Positions 9,577 to 20,706 of a stretch of DNA of 64,000 bases are shown here, piece after piece. How positions within the stretch are numbered: the first letter of the stretch is position 1; every line of letters begins with the position of its first letter. The DNA comes from Planctomycetota bacterium. GTDB taxonomy: Bacteria; Planctomycetota; Phycisphaerae; Phycisphaerales; SM1A02. The stretch covers positions 118,666 through 182,665 of the forward strand of contig VGYX01000003.1 in assembly GCA_016872835.1 (NCBI GenBank). The letters run 5' to 3'. Both the position numbers and the translations under genes were made by a program. Under the pieces are notes generated by a model. That model saw only the letters and a list, made by a program, of their open reading frames with translations. It was not told the origin of the DNA and searched no databases.

Positions 9577-10338
9577 ATGGAAACCGGCTTTCACGATTAC
9601 ATGGATGGATCGCTCGCCTGCGAGGCCTATGTGGCATGCGACACCTCGGTGGAGGGAAAGCGGCCCGTGGTGATGGTGTTCCACACCTGGGCGGGTCAGG
9701 ACGACTTCGCGCGCGCGAAGGCGGAGCACCTTGCGCGTCTCGGATATCTGGGGGTGGCGATCGACATGTATGGCAAGGGCGTGCGCCCGCAGGGTCACGA
9801 TGCCTGTGCCGCCGCGATGACACCCTTCGTGAAGGACCGCGGACTGCTGCTACGACGCGCGAGTGCGGCGTGGAACTTCGCGCGCCACCACCCCATGGCC
9901 GACATGCACCGCGTAGGCGCGATCGGCTTCTGCTTCGGTGGCATGTGCGTGCTCGACATCGCGCGCGCGGGCCTGACCGGCCTGCAGGTGGTGGTGAGCT
10001 TTCACGGACTCCTTGGCGCGCCCGAGGGTGTGCCACAGGGTCCGCGGCCGATGCATGCGCGCGTGCTGGCATGCCACGGCTGGAACGATCCCTTTGCGAA
10101 GCCCTCCGACTTCAACGCCTTTGCGGCCGAGATGAGTGCGGCCGGTGCGGACTGGACCTCACTCGCGCTTGGTCAGCGTGGCCATGCCTTCATGAATCAG
10201 GGGGCTGCGGACCCCGCCAACGGCATGTGCTTCTGTCCGCGCGCGGAGCGGCGATCGCTTGCCGCGATGACGGATTTCCTCGATGAATGCCTGCGTGCGC
10301 CCGCGCTCGCCATCGGCGCGTGTCCGACACCGCGTTGA
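9577..10338 (+). CDS. Dienelactone hydrolase family protein
   Basis: 253-residue cytoplasmic alpha/beta hydrolase of the dienelactone hydrolase family. The nucleophile elbow has cysteine (GFCFGGMC), the acid is in HGWNDPFAKP, and the histidine in GQRGHAFMN, giving the Cys-Asp-His triad of the family. The N-terminal part VVMVFHTWAGQDDF matches the oxyanion region. Members hydrolyse dienelactones or related esters; no chlorocatechol or other aromatic genes are nearby, so a general esterase role is more likely. The start at 9577 follows the family length. It lies divergent from the FG-GAP gene. Confidence 0.87.
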   Translation: METGFHDYMDGSLACEAYVACDTSVEGKRPVVMVFHTWAGQDDFARAKAEHLARLGYLGVAIDMYGKGVRPQGHDACAAAMTPFVKDRGLLLRRASAAWNFARHHPMADMHRVGAIGFCFGGMCVLDIARAGLTGLQVVVSFHGLLGAPEGVPQGPRPMHARVLACHGWNDPFAKPSDFNAFAAEMSAAGADWTSLALGQRGHAFMNQGAADPANGMCFCPRAERRSLAAMTDFLDECLRAPALAIGACPTPR

Positions 10339-10394
10339 GGCATGGGTGGTTCCTGCGGGCGCGCGCCTGCCGCGTCGCCGCGCCGATTCAGGGG

Positions 10395-12815
10395 TTACCG
10401 ACTCTTCCGCCCGCGCCGCCCGCGCTTGAACCCTCGCTTGTGACCCTGCGTCCACGCCGTGTGCTCGCGTGTGAGCAGGTCGCGCCGCGGGTCTCGGCCA
10501 TCGCGCCCCGGACCGTCCTGCTTGCGCGAGGCGTCTTCGCCCGGCATCGCGGGGGCACGGCCCAGCTTCGTGATCGAGAGATCCATCGTGCGGCTGGCAA
10601 GGTCGATCGACAGGATCCCAACCTTCACGCGATCGCCCAGCCCCACGCTGGCTCCGCTGCGCACGCTCACCAGGCGGCCGGTGCGCTCGTTCACGGTCCA
10701 TCGATCCGGCCTGTCGCGCGATGATGGCAGCGCGTTGAAGCGCACCAGCCCGTCGGCGAGGTACTTCGAGATGCTGACCCACACGCCTGCGGGGGCCATG
10801 CCGGTCACCACGGCCTCGAGCTCGTCGCCCATGTGGTTGTCCTGCAGGAACTGCAGCACCAGGAAGGTGCGCAGCTCGCGCTCGGCGGCCTCGGCGTTCA
10901 CCTCGGTCTCGCTGCAATGCCGACCGATGTCGGCCAGCGCGCCCTCATGCGGGCAGCGGGGATCGGATTCCAGCGTGGTCTTGGCGTCGCGCCGCTTGCG
11001 ACCACCCGGAGGATTCCGGCCGTTGTCGCTGAGTTCCAGATACGCCTCGAGCGAGCGGTGCACCGTCAGGTCGGGATAGCGGCGGATCGGACTGGTGAAG
11101 TGCGCGTAATGCTCGCTCGCCAGCGCGTAGTGACCGATCAGCGCGGGCGCGTAGGTGGCCTTCGCGAGCGTCTTCAGCACCGCGAAGTGCACCGCGCGCG
11201 CGGAGTCCGTGCCGCGCGTGTGCTCGAGCAGCTGCAGCAGGTCGGCGCGCTCGGGTTCCTCCGGCAGACGGAATCCCACGGTGCGCGCGAACGCACGCAG
11301 TTCCTCGATGTCCTTGAACGCCGGCGGCGGGTGGATGCGGCGGATCAGCGGGATCTCAAGGCTCGAGAAGAGCCGCGCGACCGCCTCGTTCGCCTCCACC
11401 ATGAACATCTCGATCAGCGTGTGCGTGAAGGCGTCGTCTTCGGGCACGGCGTCGATCACGCGCCCGTCGGCGTCGAACACCAGCTCGCTCTGCGGCAGAT
11501 CGAGCACCAGCTGGCCCTGCGCGCGGCGGCGCTTCTGCAGCAGCTTCGCGAGCGTGTTGGCCATGCGCAGGTTCGCCACCAGCTCGTCGGAGGGCTCGGT
11601 CTCGTTGCGCGCATGGCGGCGCGCCTCGGCGGGGCGGCCGTCGATCAGGCACTGCGCCTCCAGATAGGTCAGTCGCTTGCGGCTGCGGATCACCGTCTGC
11701 GCGAAGCGCTCGTCGAGCACGCGGCCGCTGCGATCGAAGCGGATGAACGCGCTCTTGCAGAAGCGCGGCACGCCCTCCTGCAGGCTGCAGACGCCGTTCG
11801 AGAGCGTCTCGGGCAGCATGGGCACCACGCGGCGGGGGAGATATGCGCTGTTGCCGCGACGGCGACCCTCCACGTCGAGCGGCGAGTCGAGCGTGACGAA
11901 GTGGCTCACGTCGGCGATGTGCACGCCGAGCTCCCAGATGCCTTCCTGCTCGTCGAAGGTCACGCTGCACGCGTCGTCGTAGTCGCGCGCGTCGGGCGGG
12001 TCGATGGTCCAGACAAGATCGTCGGTCAGGTCGAGACGGTCGCTCCACGGGCCTTGCGCCTCGCGCTCGAACGCGATCGCCGCGCGGCTGGCCTGGTCGT
12101 GCACCTCGTCGGGGAAGCGCTCGATCAGTCCGTAGGAGGCCATCACCGCGGCCGTTTCGACCGCCGGCTGTCCCGACTCGCCAAGCACTTCCACGATGGC
12201 GCCCTCGGCCGGGCCCTCCTCGCTTGGAAAGCGCGTGAGATCCACGGTCACCTTGTCACCGGGCTTCGCCTCCTTGGCGTGCGGATCGCGAACGATGATC
12301 GGCTCGCGCAGCGTCTTGCCGTCGGGCTGCACCAGCCAGCGACGGCCTTCCTGCATCAGCGTGCCCGCGAAGCGCGTGCGTCCGCGCGAAAGCACCTCGA
12401 GCACGCGTCCGTTGGGAGCCTCGGGCAGGGCGCCGCGACCGGCCTCGCGCCATCCGCGCCCGCGACGCACGACCGCCGCGCGCACGCGGTCACCCGTCAT
12501 CGCGTCGGCGGTGTCGCCCTGTGGCACGAACAGGTCGCCCTCGCGCGAGAGCCGCTCGGACTTCACGTAGGCGTGGCCCTTCTGCGTCACGAAGATGCGA
12601 CCGACGATCTCCTCCTCGTGCTTGGGCAGGCGCGCGCGACCCTGATCGTCCACCTCGATGAGCTGCTGGTCGGTGAGTCGGCCGATCGCCTCGTCGAAGG
12701 CCCATCGATCGTCGTTGGTCACGCCGAGCCGGCGCGCCACCGCGTCGACCAGCACCGGCCGATCGCCCGCATGGGAAAGGTCCTGCAGGATCCGGTCGAG
12801 GAAGCGCAGAGGCAT
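10395..12815 (-). CDS. rnr: Ribonuclease R
   Basis: 806-residue 3'-5' exoribonuclease that degrades structured RNA. Order: N-terminal winged helix (about 1-80), cold-shock domains (80-230), RNB catalytic domain (about 250-590) with DPPDARDYDDACS supplying the metal-binding aspartates and HIADVSHFV, then an S1 domain (about 640-720) and a basic tail (HKRGFKRGRRGRKSR). Length matches the family. It is the last gene of the minus-strand run that begins with the chaperones, 38 bases after the FmdB-AsmA fusion, and may be cotranscribed with it. Confidence 0.95.
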   Translation of the reverse strand: MPLRFLDRILQDLSHAGDRPVLVDAVARRLGVTNDDRWAFDEAIGRLTDQQLIEVDDQGRARLPKHEEEIVGRIFVTQKGHAYVKSERLSREGDLFVPQGDTADAMTGDRVRAAVVRRGRGWREAGRGALPEAPNGRVLEVLSRGRTRFAGTLMQEGRRWLVQPDGKTLREPIIVRDPHAKEAKPGDKVTVDLTRFPSEEGPAEGAIVEVLGESGQPAVETAAVMASYGLIERFPDEVHDQASRAAIAFEREAQGPWSDRLDLTDDLVWTIDPPDARDYDDACSVTFDEQEGIWELGVHIADVSHFVTLDSPLDVEGRRRGNSAYLPRRVVPMLPETLSNGVCSLQEGVPRFCKSAFIRFDRSGRVLDERFAQTVIRSRKRLTYLEAQCLIDGRPAEARRHARNETEPSDELVANLRMANTLAKLLQKRRRAQGQLVLDLPQSELVFDADGRVIDAVPEDDAFTHTLIEMFMVEANEAVARLFSSLEIPLIRRIHPPPAFKDIEELRAFARTVGFRLPEEPERADLLQLLEHTRGTDSARAVHFAVLKTLAKATYAPALIGHYALASEHYAHFTSPIRRYPDLTVHRSLEAYLELSDNGRNPPGGRKRRDAKTTLESDPRCPHEGALADIGRHCSETEVNAEAAERELRTFLVLQFLQDNHMGDELEAVVTGMAPAGVWVSISKYLADGLVRFNALPSSRDRPDRWTVNERTGRLVSVRSGASVGLGDRVKVGILSIDLASRTMDLSITKLGRAPAMPGEDASRKQDGPGRDGRDPRRDLLTREHTAWTQGHKRGFKRGRRGRKSR

Positions 12816-12853
12816 CGTGGGAGTCTATGAGTGCCCGCGCTGATGCGCGGCGA

Positions 12854-14158
12854 TCACTTCGACGCGGGCTTGTCGCCGAACAGACCCTGCAGCGCCTCGC
12901 CCACACCTTTCTGGATGCTCTCGCCGGCCTTGTCGAGCGCCTCGCCCATGTTGCTGCGGATCGACTCGACCGGACCGCGCAGGTCCGATGGCAGGTCGTT
13001 GACCATGTCCTTCAGCGTGTCGCGCAGGCCGTCGGAGACGGCGCTGGAGAGGCCCTCGATGTTCGCGGTGACCGTGGCCTGCAGCACCGAGCTGATCACG
13101 ACGCCGCTGATCTCGCTGGCGAGCACGTCGACGCTGCCGTCGCTGTGGATGTCCTTCAGCACGATGTCGGGAAGCTTCGCGTCCACCACGCCCTGGCGGC
13201 CGCCCACGAGGTTGCGCAGCCGCACGGTGACGCGCTCGATGCGCAGCTCCTTCACCACGATGTCGCGCGATGGACCGGCCTTCGGATCGGGCTTGCTCGA
13301 GTCGCTGGGACCGGAGTCCGGAAGGTTGTCGCTGATGCGCTGCGCGTTCAGCTTGCCAGACGCGTCCTGCTCGAGCGTGAGCGTGAGGTCGCTGATCGTG
13401 ATGTTCCGGATGGTCGTGCGCTCGGCGGTGAGCTCGCCAAGCCGTGCGGTCAACGACGCGTTGCCAAGGTCCAGGAAGATCGGATCGGTGTAGCCCTTCG
13501 GATTCGCCACCTTCACGCCGCGCACGCTGCTCTGGCTGGAGAGCAGACCCAGTCGCACCGAGTCCACGGTGGTGGACACGCCAAGCACCCTGCTTCCGAC
13601 CACCTCGATGCCCACGCGCGCGATCGAGTCGATCGAGAACACCACACCGACCACCAGCAGCACCAGCGCAAGCACGAGCCCGATGACTAGTCGCTTGATC
13701 GCCAGGCCCTTGCGGCGCGACGCACGAGGGGCGGACTTGCCACGGCGCAGGTTGCCCAAGCCTCGACCTTCACGGGATGGATGCAGTGCCTTCACGCGTG
13801 GCTCCTTCGGTGTGGAGGCGGCTGCGGCGGCCGGCTCGCTCTGGGTGGTGGATGCCGACGGCTTCGCATCGGTCGTGGCGGGCTTGGCGGCCTCGCCACC
13901 TTCCTTCGTCGGTGATTCGGCCTTCGGCGTTTCCGAGTCTTTGCGATCAGCCTCGGCCGCTTGAGAGTAGCCGTCGCTGCGGTAGTCGGTCTCGTAGAAG
14001 CCCGTGCCCTTGAACAGCACGCCCGCGCCGATGCCGATCTTGCGGCGCACCTTGCGCTTGCCGCACTTCGGGCAGGTGCGGTCCGGCGAAGCCATGATCG
14101 ACTGGAAGCGCTCGTAAGCGTGTCCGCACGCGTCGCAGACGTACTCGTAGGTGGGCAT
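12854..14158 (-). CDS. FmdB zinc ribbon fused in frame to an AsmA-like membrane protein
   Basis: One uninterrupted 434-codon frame holds what are normally two proteins. Residues 1-60 are an FmdB-type zinc ribbon: MPTYEYVCDACGHAYE, CPKCGKRK, then the family's FKGTGFYETDYR. A Ala/Pro/Thr/Glu-rich linker (about 61-150) follows. Residues 155-176 form a membrane helix (KRLVIGLVLALVLLVVGVVF). The rest is an AsmA-like domain with repeated beta strands and a terminal amphipathic helical region (LKDMVNDLP, IQKGVGEALQGLFG). No stop separates the halves. An in-frame GTG at 13795 could start the second half alone. The topology would put the zinc ribbon in the cytoplasm and the AsmA part outside. The gene starts 7 bases after grpE. 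Confidence 0.8.
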   Translation of the reverse strand: MPTYEYVCDACGHAYERFQSIMASPDRTCPKCGKRKVRRKIGIGAGVLFKGTGFYETDYRSDGYSQAAEADRKDSETPKAESPTKEGGEAAKPATTDAKPSASTTQSEPAAAAASTPKEPRVKALHPSREGRGLGNLRRGKSAPRASRRKGLAIKRLVIGLVLALVLLVVGVVFSIDSIARVGIEVVGSRVLGVSTTVDSVRLGLLSSQSSVRGVKVANPKGYTDPIFLDLGNASLTARLGELTAERTTIRNITISDLTLTLEQDASGKLNAQRISDNLPDSGPSDSSKPDPKAGPSRDIVVKELRIERVTVRLRNLVGGRQGVVDAKLPDIVLKDIHSDGSVDVLASEISGVVISSVLQATVTANIEGLSSAVSDGLRDTLKDMVNDLPSDLRGPVESIRSNMGEALDKAGESIQKGVGEALQGLFGDKPASK

Positions 14159-14164
14159 CGGGCG

Positions 14165-14677
14165 TCACTCCGTCGGCTGCACGGCGACCTTCGCCGGTCG
14201 CAGGATCGATTCGCCCAGACGCCATCCCGACTGCAGGACCATGCTCACGCCGTCGCCCTTCACGCCCTGAACGGCCTGGCGCATCACGGCCTCGTGGATT
14301 CCCGGCTGGAATTCCTCGCCTACCTTCGGGTCGATGCGCTCCACACCGACCTTCTCAAGGCCCTTGGCGAGCTCGTCACGCATCATGTGCAGGCCTTGCA
14401 GGGCCTGCTCGAGTGTCATGCCCTTCTGCTGCAGCGCCAGATCGACGTGATCGAGCACGGGCAGGATCGCCTTCGCGGCGCCCGCCACGCCCTGCGAGAG
14501 CGCGCGGCTCTCGTTCTCGATGCCGCGACGCGCGGTGTTCTGCAGATCGGCGAGGGCGCGCAGACGCGCGTCCTTCAGTTCGGCGATCTCCTTCTCGAGC
14601 GCGGCGATGCGCGACTCGGGGGTGCCGGGGTCGGCGGGGGTCTCGGCGGCTTCGGGGTTGTCCTTGGTTGCGTCCAT
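14165..14677 (-). CDS. grpE: Nucleotide exchange factor GrpE
   Basis: 170-residue co-chaperone that releases ADP from DnaK. An N-terminal acidic region and long helix (SRIAALEKEIAELKDARLR) lead to the dimer bundle (LPVLDHVDLALQ) and the beta-wing region (VERIDPKVGEEFQPGIHEAV, GWRLGESILRPAKVAV). Length is usual. It begins 9 bases after the dnaJ stop with a GAGGA site, so the two are one operon. No dnaK is present in this window. Confidence 0.96.
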   Translation of the reverse strand: MDATKDNPEAAETPADPGTPESRIAALEKEIAELKDARLRALADLQNTARRGIENESRALSQGVAGAAKAILPVLDHVDLALQQKGMTLEQALQGLHMMRDELAKGLEKVGVERIDPKVGEEFQPGIHEAVMRQAVQGVKGDGVSMVLQSGWRLGESILRPAKVAVQPTE

Positions 14678-14685
14678 CGGTGTCC

Positions 14686-15840
14686 TCAGGTTCCGGTGAG
14701 CGAGTCCTTCAGGTCCTTCATCTTCTGCCAGAAGCCGCCCTCGTGCGACTTTCGCACGTCGACCTTCTCGGTCTTGGCGAACTCCTCAAGCAGCTGGCGC
14801 TGGCGTTCGGTGAGCCTCTTGGGCACATGAATCATGAGCATCGCCACCAGCTCGCCGCGCCGCTTGGTACGCAGGTTCGGTAGGCCTCGGTCTTGCACAC
14901 GCACGGTGTCACCCTGCTGGCTGCCGGCCTTCACCTCGATCTGCACCGGGCCGTCGATCGAGTCAACCTCGACGGTCGCGCCCAGTGCCGCCTGCGAGAA
15001 GCCGATCGAGAGCGGCATGAGCAGGTCATCGTCATTGCGCTCGAAGCGGTCGTCCTCGGCCACATGCACCACGACATGCAGGTCGCCACGCACGCCGCCA
15101 CCGCTGGCGCTCGCCTCGGGGCGCGGCGGTTCGCCCTCGCCCTGCACGCGCACCACCTGGCCGTCGCTGATGCCTGGCGGAATCGCCACGTCGATCTTTC
15201 GGTTCACGCGCACGCGACCGTTGCCGCGGCAAGCCACGCACTTCTCGGTGACCACCTTGCCGCTTCCACCGCAGTTGGGACAGGCGGTGACCATGCGGAA
15301 CATCCCGCCAAGTCCCGTCTGCTGCACCTGTCCACGGCCTTGGCAGGTGGGGCAGGTCACAGGCTTCGAGCCGGGCTTCGCGCCGTCGCCCTGACAGGTG
15401 CCGCAGACTTCGGCGCGCGCGAAGCTGACCTCGCGCTTGCAGCCCTTCAGCACCTCGACCAGCTTGATCTCGACCTCGGTCTGCAGGTCGTAGCCACGTG
15501 GCACGCCGCCACCACGTCGGCCGCCGCCGCCCGTGCCGCCACCGAAGATGTCGTTGAACATGGAGAAGATCTCCTCCACGTGCATCGAGCGAAAGTCGTG
15601 ATGCGGATTGCCGCGCAGGCCCGCATGGCCGTGCTGGTCGTACAGCCGCCGCTTCTCCTGGTCGCCGAGCACCTCGTAGGCCTCGGCGCACGCCTTGAAC
15701 TCGATCTCAGCCTGCGCGTCGCCCGGGTTTCGGTCGGGATGCCACTTCATGGCGAGCCGGCGATAGCTGCGCTTGATCTCGTCGCCGCTCGCGGAGCGCT
15801 CGACGCCGAGGATCTCGTAATAGCAGCGCTGTTCGGCCAT
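14686..15840 (-). CDS. dnaJ: Chaperone DnaJ
   Basis: 384-residue DnaJ. The J domain (about 1-70) has HPD in [12 protein letters not shown] Gly-rich segment with [13 protein letters not shown] follows. Four CxxCxGxG zinc modules ([32 protein letters not shown]) precede the substrate-binding C-terminal domains. It stimulates DnaK ATPase and delivers unfolded clients. The dnaJ-grpE order without dnaK suggests the kinase partner is elsewhere. A terminator-like hairpin separates it from groEL1 upstream, so it needs its own promoter or read-through. Confidence 0.97.
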   Translation of the reverse strand: MAEQRCYYEILGVERSASGDEIKRSYRRLAMKWHPDRNPGDAQAEIEFKACAEAYEVLGDQEKRRLYDQHGHAGLRGNPHHDFRSMHVEEIFSMFNDIFGGGTGGGGRRGGGVPRGYDLQTEVEIKLVEVLKGCKREVSFARAEVCGTCQGDGAKPGSKPVTCPTCQGRGQVQQTGLGGMFRMVTACPNCGGSGKVVTEKCVACRGNGRVRVNRKIDVAIPPGISDGQVVRVQGEGEPPRPEASASGGGVRGDLHVVVHVAEDDRFERNDDDLLMPLSIGFSQAALGATVEVDSIDGPVQIEVKAGSQQGDTVRVQDRGLPNLRTKRRGELVAMLMIHVPKRLTERQRQLLEEFAKTEKVDVRKSHEGGFWQKMKDLKDSLTGT

Positions 15841-15863
15841 GCGTGGGGTCTCGTGGAAGTGAA

Positions 15864-15900
15864 AGGGACCGGGCCGGGCACGAATGCCGACCCGGTCCCT
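15864..15900 (-). terminator. Hairpin after groEL1
   Basis: A perfect 10-bp stem (AGGGACCGGG with CCCGGTCCCT) with a 17-base loop containing a smaller GGCA/TGCC stem sits 21 bases past the groEL1 stop. On the minus strand it is followed by TTTCACTT, a weak U-tract. It probably ends most groE transcription before dnaJ. Confidence 0.65.
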
Positions 15901-15920
15901 GGGTCAAAGCTTGTTGCGGA

Positions 15921-17534
15921 TCAGTGCACGCTCTCCTGGACCGGTTCGGCGTCGTCCTTCAGCTCGGTCACCAGCACGTCGGTGGTGAGCATCAGGCCAG
16001 CCACGCTCGCCGCGTTCTGCAGCGCGGTGCGGGCCACCAGTGCGGGGTCGATGATGCCGGCCTTGACCAGGTCCTGGTACTCGCCGGTGCCCGCGTTGTA
16101 GCCGAAGCCGCCCTTGCCCTCGAGCACCGTCTCCACGGTGACGTCGCCGTCGACGCCCGCGTTGGTGCTGATCTGCCAGCAGGGGAAGCGCATCGCGCCC
16201 GCCACGATGTCGAAGCCGAACTTCTCGTCGCCATCGGCCTTCGTGCGCGCCTTGTTCACGCCCTCGATCGCGCGCAGGAACGCCACGCCGCCGCCGGGCA
16301 CGTAGCCCTCCTTCGCGGCCGCACGGGTCGCGTGGATCGCGTCGTCGACGCGGTCCTTCTTCTCCTTCAGGGCGGTCTCGGTCGCGGCACCCACGTTCAG
16401 CACGGCCACGCCACTGGTGAGCTTCGCGTAGCGCTCCATCAGCTTTTCGCGGTCGTAGTCGCTGGTGCTGCGCTCGTGCTGGCTCTTGATCTGCGCGGCG
16501 CGCGCCTCGACGTCCTTCTTCTTGCCGCCGCCCTGCACGAGCACGGTCTCGTCCTTGCCGATCACCACGCGCTTGGCGGTGCCGAGCTCGTCGAGCTTCA
16601 CGTCCTCCAGGTTGCGGCCGAGGTCCTCTGCGAAGAAGGTGCCGCCGGCCAGCACGGCGATGTCGCCGAGCATGGCCTTGCGACGATCACCGAATCCGGG
16701 CGCCTTCACCGCACACACCTGCAGCACGCCGCGCAGGCGGTTCACCACGAGCGCCGCGAGGGCCTCGTTCTCCACCTCCTCGGCGATGATGAGCAGCTGC
16801 TTGCCGGCCTGCGCGATCTTGTTCAGCAGCGGGAGCAGGTCCGCGAGGTTCGAGATCTTCTTCTCGTAGATGAGGATCATCGGGTTCTCGAGGGTGCACT
16901 CGCCGCGCTTCGGATCGGTCATGAAGTAGGGGCTCAGGTAGCCCTTGTCGAAGCTCATGCCTTCCACGTACTCGAGCGTGGTCTCGGCGGTCTTGCCTTC
17001 CTCGACCTCGACGACGCCGTCGGCGCCCACGCGGTCGATCGCCTCGGCGATCAGCTTGCCGAGGTGGGCGTCGTGGTTGGCGCTCACGGTGGCGATCTTC
17101 TCCAGGTCGGCGCGGCCCTTGCACTTCTCGGCCATGTCGGTGATGGCCTTGCCGGCCGCCGCCGCAGCGTCGTTGATGCCGCGCTGCAGTGCCACGGGAT
17201 TCGCGCCACTGGCCACGTACTTCAGGCCGCCATTGAAGATGGCGGCGGCGAGCACGGTGGCGGCGGTGGTGCCGTCACCCGCCACGTCGGCGGTCTTCTT
17301 CGCGACCTGGTGCACCAGCTTGGCGCCCATGTTCTCGAACGGACCCGGCAACTCGACTTCCTTGGCCACGCTCACGCCATCCTTGGTGACGCTGGGGCTG
17401 CCGAAACTCTTCTGCACGACCACGTTGCGGCCGGTGGGGCCCATGGTCACGGCGACGGCCTGCGCGATCTGGTCGACGCCGCGCTTCAATTCGGCCTGCG
17501 CGCTCGCCTTGAACTTCATCTGCTTCACGGACAT
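15921..17534 (-). CDS. groL1: Chaperonin GroEL, copy 1
   Basis: 537-residue 60-kDa chaperonin. The ATP-binding loop reads AGDGTTAATVLA, differing from the usual GDGTTTATV by one Thr to Ala. The apical client-binding segment keeps KGYLSPYF, which has the classical aromatic residues. The C-terminal tail is short and acidic (DDAEPVQESVH) and lacks the Gly-Gly-Met repeats of E. coli GroEL. It follows groES by 31 bases, so this copy is the natural partner of that co-chaperonin. Two copies are common in planctomycetes; the differences suggest distinct clients. Confidence 0.96.
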   Translation of the reverse strand: MSVKQMKFKASAQAELKRGVDQIAQAVAVTMGPTGRNVVVQKSFGSPSVTKDGVSVAKEVELPGPFENMGAKLVHQVAKKTADVAGDGTTAATVLAAAIFNGGLKYVASGANPVALQRGINDAAAAAGKAITDMAEKCKGRADLEKIATVSANHDAHLGKLIAEAIDRVGADGVVEVEEGKTAETTLEYVEGMSFDKGYLSPYFMTDPKRGECTLENPMILIYEKKISNLADLLPLLNKIAQAGKQLLIIAEEVENEALAALVVNRLRGVLQVCAVKAPGFGDRRKAMLGDIAVLAGGTFFAEDLGRNLEDVKLDELGTAKRVVIGKDETVLVQGGGKKKDVEARAAQIKSQHERSTSDYDREKLMERYAKLTSGVAVLNVGAATETALKEKKDRVDDAIHATRAAAKEGYVPGGGVAFLRAIEGVNKARTKADGDEKFGFDIVAGAMRFPCWQISTNAGVDGDVTVETVLEGKGGFGYNAGTGEYQDLVKAGIIDPALVARTALQNAASVAGLMLTTDVLVTELKDDAEPVQESVH

Positions 17535-17565
17535 GGTGTGTTCCTTTCGGTGTGGGGCGAGGGGC

Positions 17566-17859
17566 TCAGCCGTCGATGAGGCCGAGCAGCTCGGACTCGC
17601 GCACGATCAGGTGCTTCTGGTTCTTGATCTCGATCTCGGTGCCGGCGTACTTGCCGAACACCACGGTGTCGCCCTTCTTCACGAGCATCTCCTGGCGCTT
17701 GCCGTTGTCGAGCAGCTTGCCGGGGCCGGTGGCGACGACCTTGCCCTGCATGGGCTTCTCCTTGGCGCTTTCCGGAAGGAAGAGGCCGGTGGCCGTCTTC
17801 GTCTCGGCGTCGAGGGGCTTCACGAGAATGCGGTCTTCGAGCGGGCGGACGGTGGACAT
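17566..17859 (-). CDS. groS: Co-chaperonin GroES
   Basis: 97-residue lid subunit of the chaperonin. It has VRPLEDRILVKPLDAE at the start, a mobile loop with TATGLFLPESAKEKP and the C-terminal GTEIEIKNQKHLIVRESELL. Length and motifs are normal. It lies between two groEL genes transcribed in the same direction, 43 bases after groEL2 and 31 before groEL1. Confidence 0.97.
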   Translation of the reverse strand: MSTVRPLEDRILVKPLDAETKTATGLFLPESAKEKPMQGKVVATGPGKLLDNGKRQEMLVKKGDTVVFGKYAGTEIEIKNQKHLIVRESELLGLIDG

Positions 17860-17902
17860 GGGTGGAATCTCCTGTGTTTTCTTCGGGTGTTCGGGAAGGG
17901 GA

Positions 17903-19531
<1,629 letters not shown>

Positions 19532-19807
19532 GGGTCGTCTCCGAAATGGGTAAGAGCGTCCGGTCTACGGTCTTCCAGGCGCACCCGCGGTGGCTTGGAG
19601 CCCGGAGGGGGAACAATCCGCGTGCCAAAGCGTGTGGAGAAGCGCTGTAAAAGTTACAGGACGCACTTGATCCAACGCCACGATGGCTGCACAAGTCCAA
19701 TCCTTGCACGGATTTGTGAGAGCCGCAATCGCGCTGCATCGGCCTCATCCCAAGACACGCGGTGCCAGCCCGCGCGAACGCCGCGACCCGCTGCCAAGTC
19801 GGCAGAC
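19532..19807. other. Upstream region of the groE cluster, no gene seen
   Basis: 276 bases between groEL2 and the end of the zinc-ribbon membrane gene. No CIRCE inverted repeat (TTAGCACTC/GAGTGCTAA) is present and no convincing sigma-32 promoter was found. It contains AAGTTACAGGAC at 19651-19662, which also occurs at 60235-60246. No ORF or RNA gene is supported. Confidence 0.5.
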
Positions 19808-20677
19808 TCAGTTCGGATCGACCAACTCCTCGATCTTGGGCTTGGGAAGCAGCAGGGCGTGCGCGACCCACCAGGCGTTGGCGACCAGATAGGCCGCGCC
19901 GAACACCAACAGCAGCGACATGGCCATCGCGCCCACCATCGCGCCGGTGCTCGCCCAATCCATCTCCAGTCGGTGGAGCAGGGGCGTCGCGATGGCGAAC
20001 ACCACCACCAGCACTGCGTTCGTGTTCATCAGCGACACGCTCTGGCGCGCCGCGCGCGCCTCGCGCAGGGCCTGCGAGCGACGGCCAACGATCGCCAGCA
20101 GCGCATGGAACGCGCTGAGCGCGCAGGTGACGCCCGGCAACTGGATCGCGATGCCGGCCCACGGGATCGAGTTGCGGATCGGATCGGAGAACGCGTAGTC
20201 GAACCACTCCATGCCGGCGGCGACCGCGAGTGCGCCGGCCCACGCCGCGTGGCCGATCAGCATCCAGCCGCGCCACCGACCCCACTCGCTGCGCAGCGCC
20301 GCCTCGGCACCACGCGTGGCGATCCACAGCAGGAACCCCGACACGAGCACGCTGGCCAGCGACGCCATCCAGCCCCACAGTCTCATCTGTCCCTGCAGCA
20401 GGCTGACCTGTCCGCGAAGGGAGTCGATCGCGGCCAGCAGCGGGGCGCCAAGCTGCAGCGCGGTGCACAGCAGGATGTTCACGGCGGCGGTCACGACTGC
20501 GGCGGCGACGAGTCCAGGCCGGCGAAGTTGCGCCTCGTCATGCTGCAGGTGATCCATGCGAAGCGCAAGACTGCTGGCGACTGGAATGCCGCACTCCGGG
20601 CAGCGACCCTCCACCGGCTGTCCAAGCAGCTCGTAGCGGCAACGCATGCACCGAAGCGAGACACGGATCGCACCCAT
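19808..20677 (-). CDS. Membrane protein with N-terminal zinc ribbon
   Basis: 289-residue protein of unknown function. The N-terminus has two Cys pairs, CMRCRYEL and CPECG, in the pattern common at the start of many planctomycete membrane proteins. About five hydrophobic helices follow (for example [19 protein letters not shown] and [17 protein letters not shown] segments). The C-terminus is short and cytoplasmic-like ([11 protein letters not shown]). It is divergent from queC with about 30 bases between starts, so the promoters overlap the coding starts. Confidence 0.75.
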   Translation of the reverse strand: MGAIRVSLRCMRCRYELLGQPVEGRCPECGIPVASSLALRMDHLQHDEAQLRRPGLVAAAVVTAAVNILLCTALQLGAPLLAAIDSLRGQVSLLQGQMRLWGWMASLASVLVSGFLLWIATRGAEAALRSEWGRWRGWMLIGHAAWAGALAVAAGMEWFDYAFSDPIRNSIPWAGIAIQLPGVTCALSAFHALLAIVGRRSQALREARAARQSVSLMNTNAVLVVVFAIATPLLHRLEMDWASTGAMVGAMAMSLLLVFGAAYLVANAWWVAHALLLPKPKIEELVDPN

Positions 20678-20706
20678 GCACGGACTCTATGCTGCGGGCG
20701 AGATCC

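Noticed and set aside
19532..19807. CIRCE element or HrcA control of groE
   Set aside because: No TTAGCACTC/GAGTGCTAA repeat in this gap or in the gaps beside groES and groEL1.
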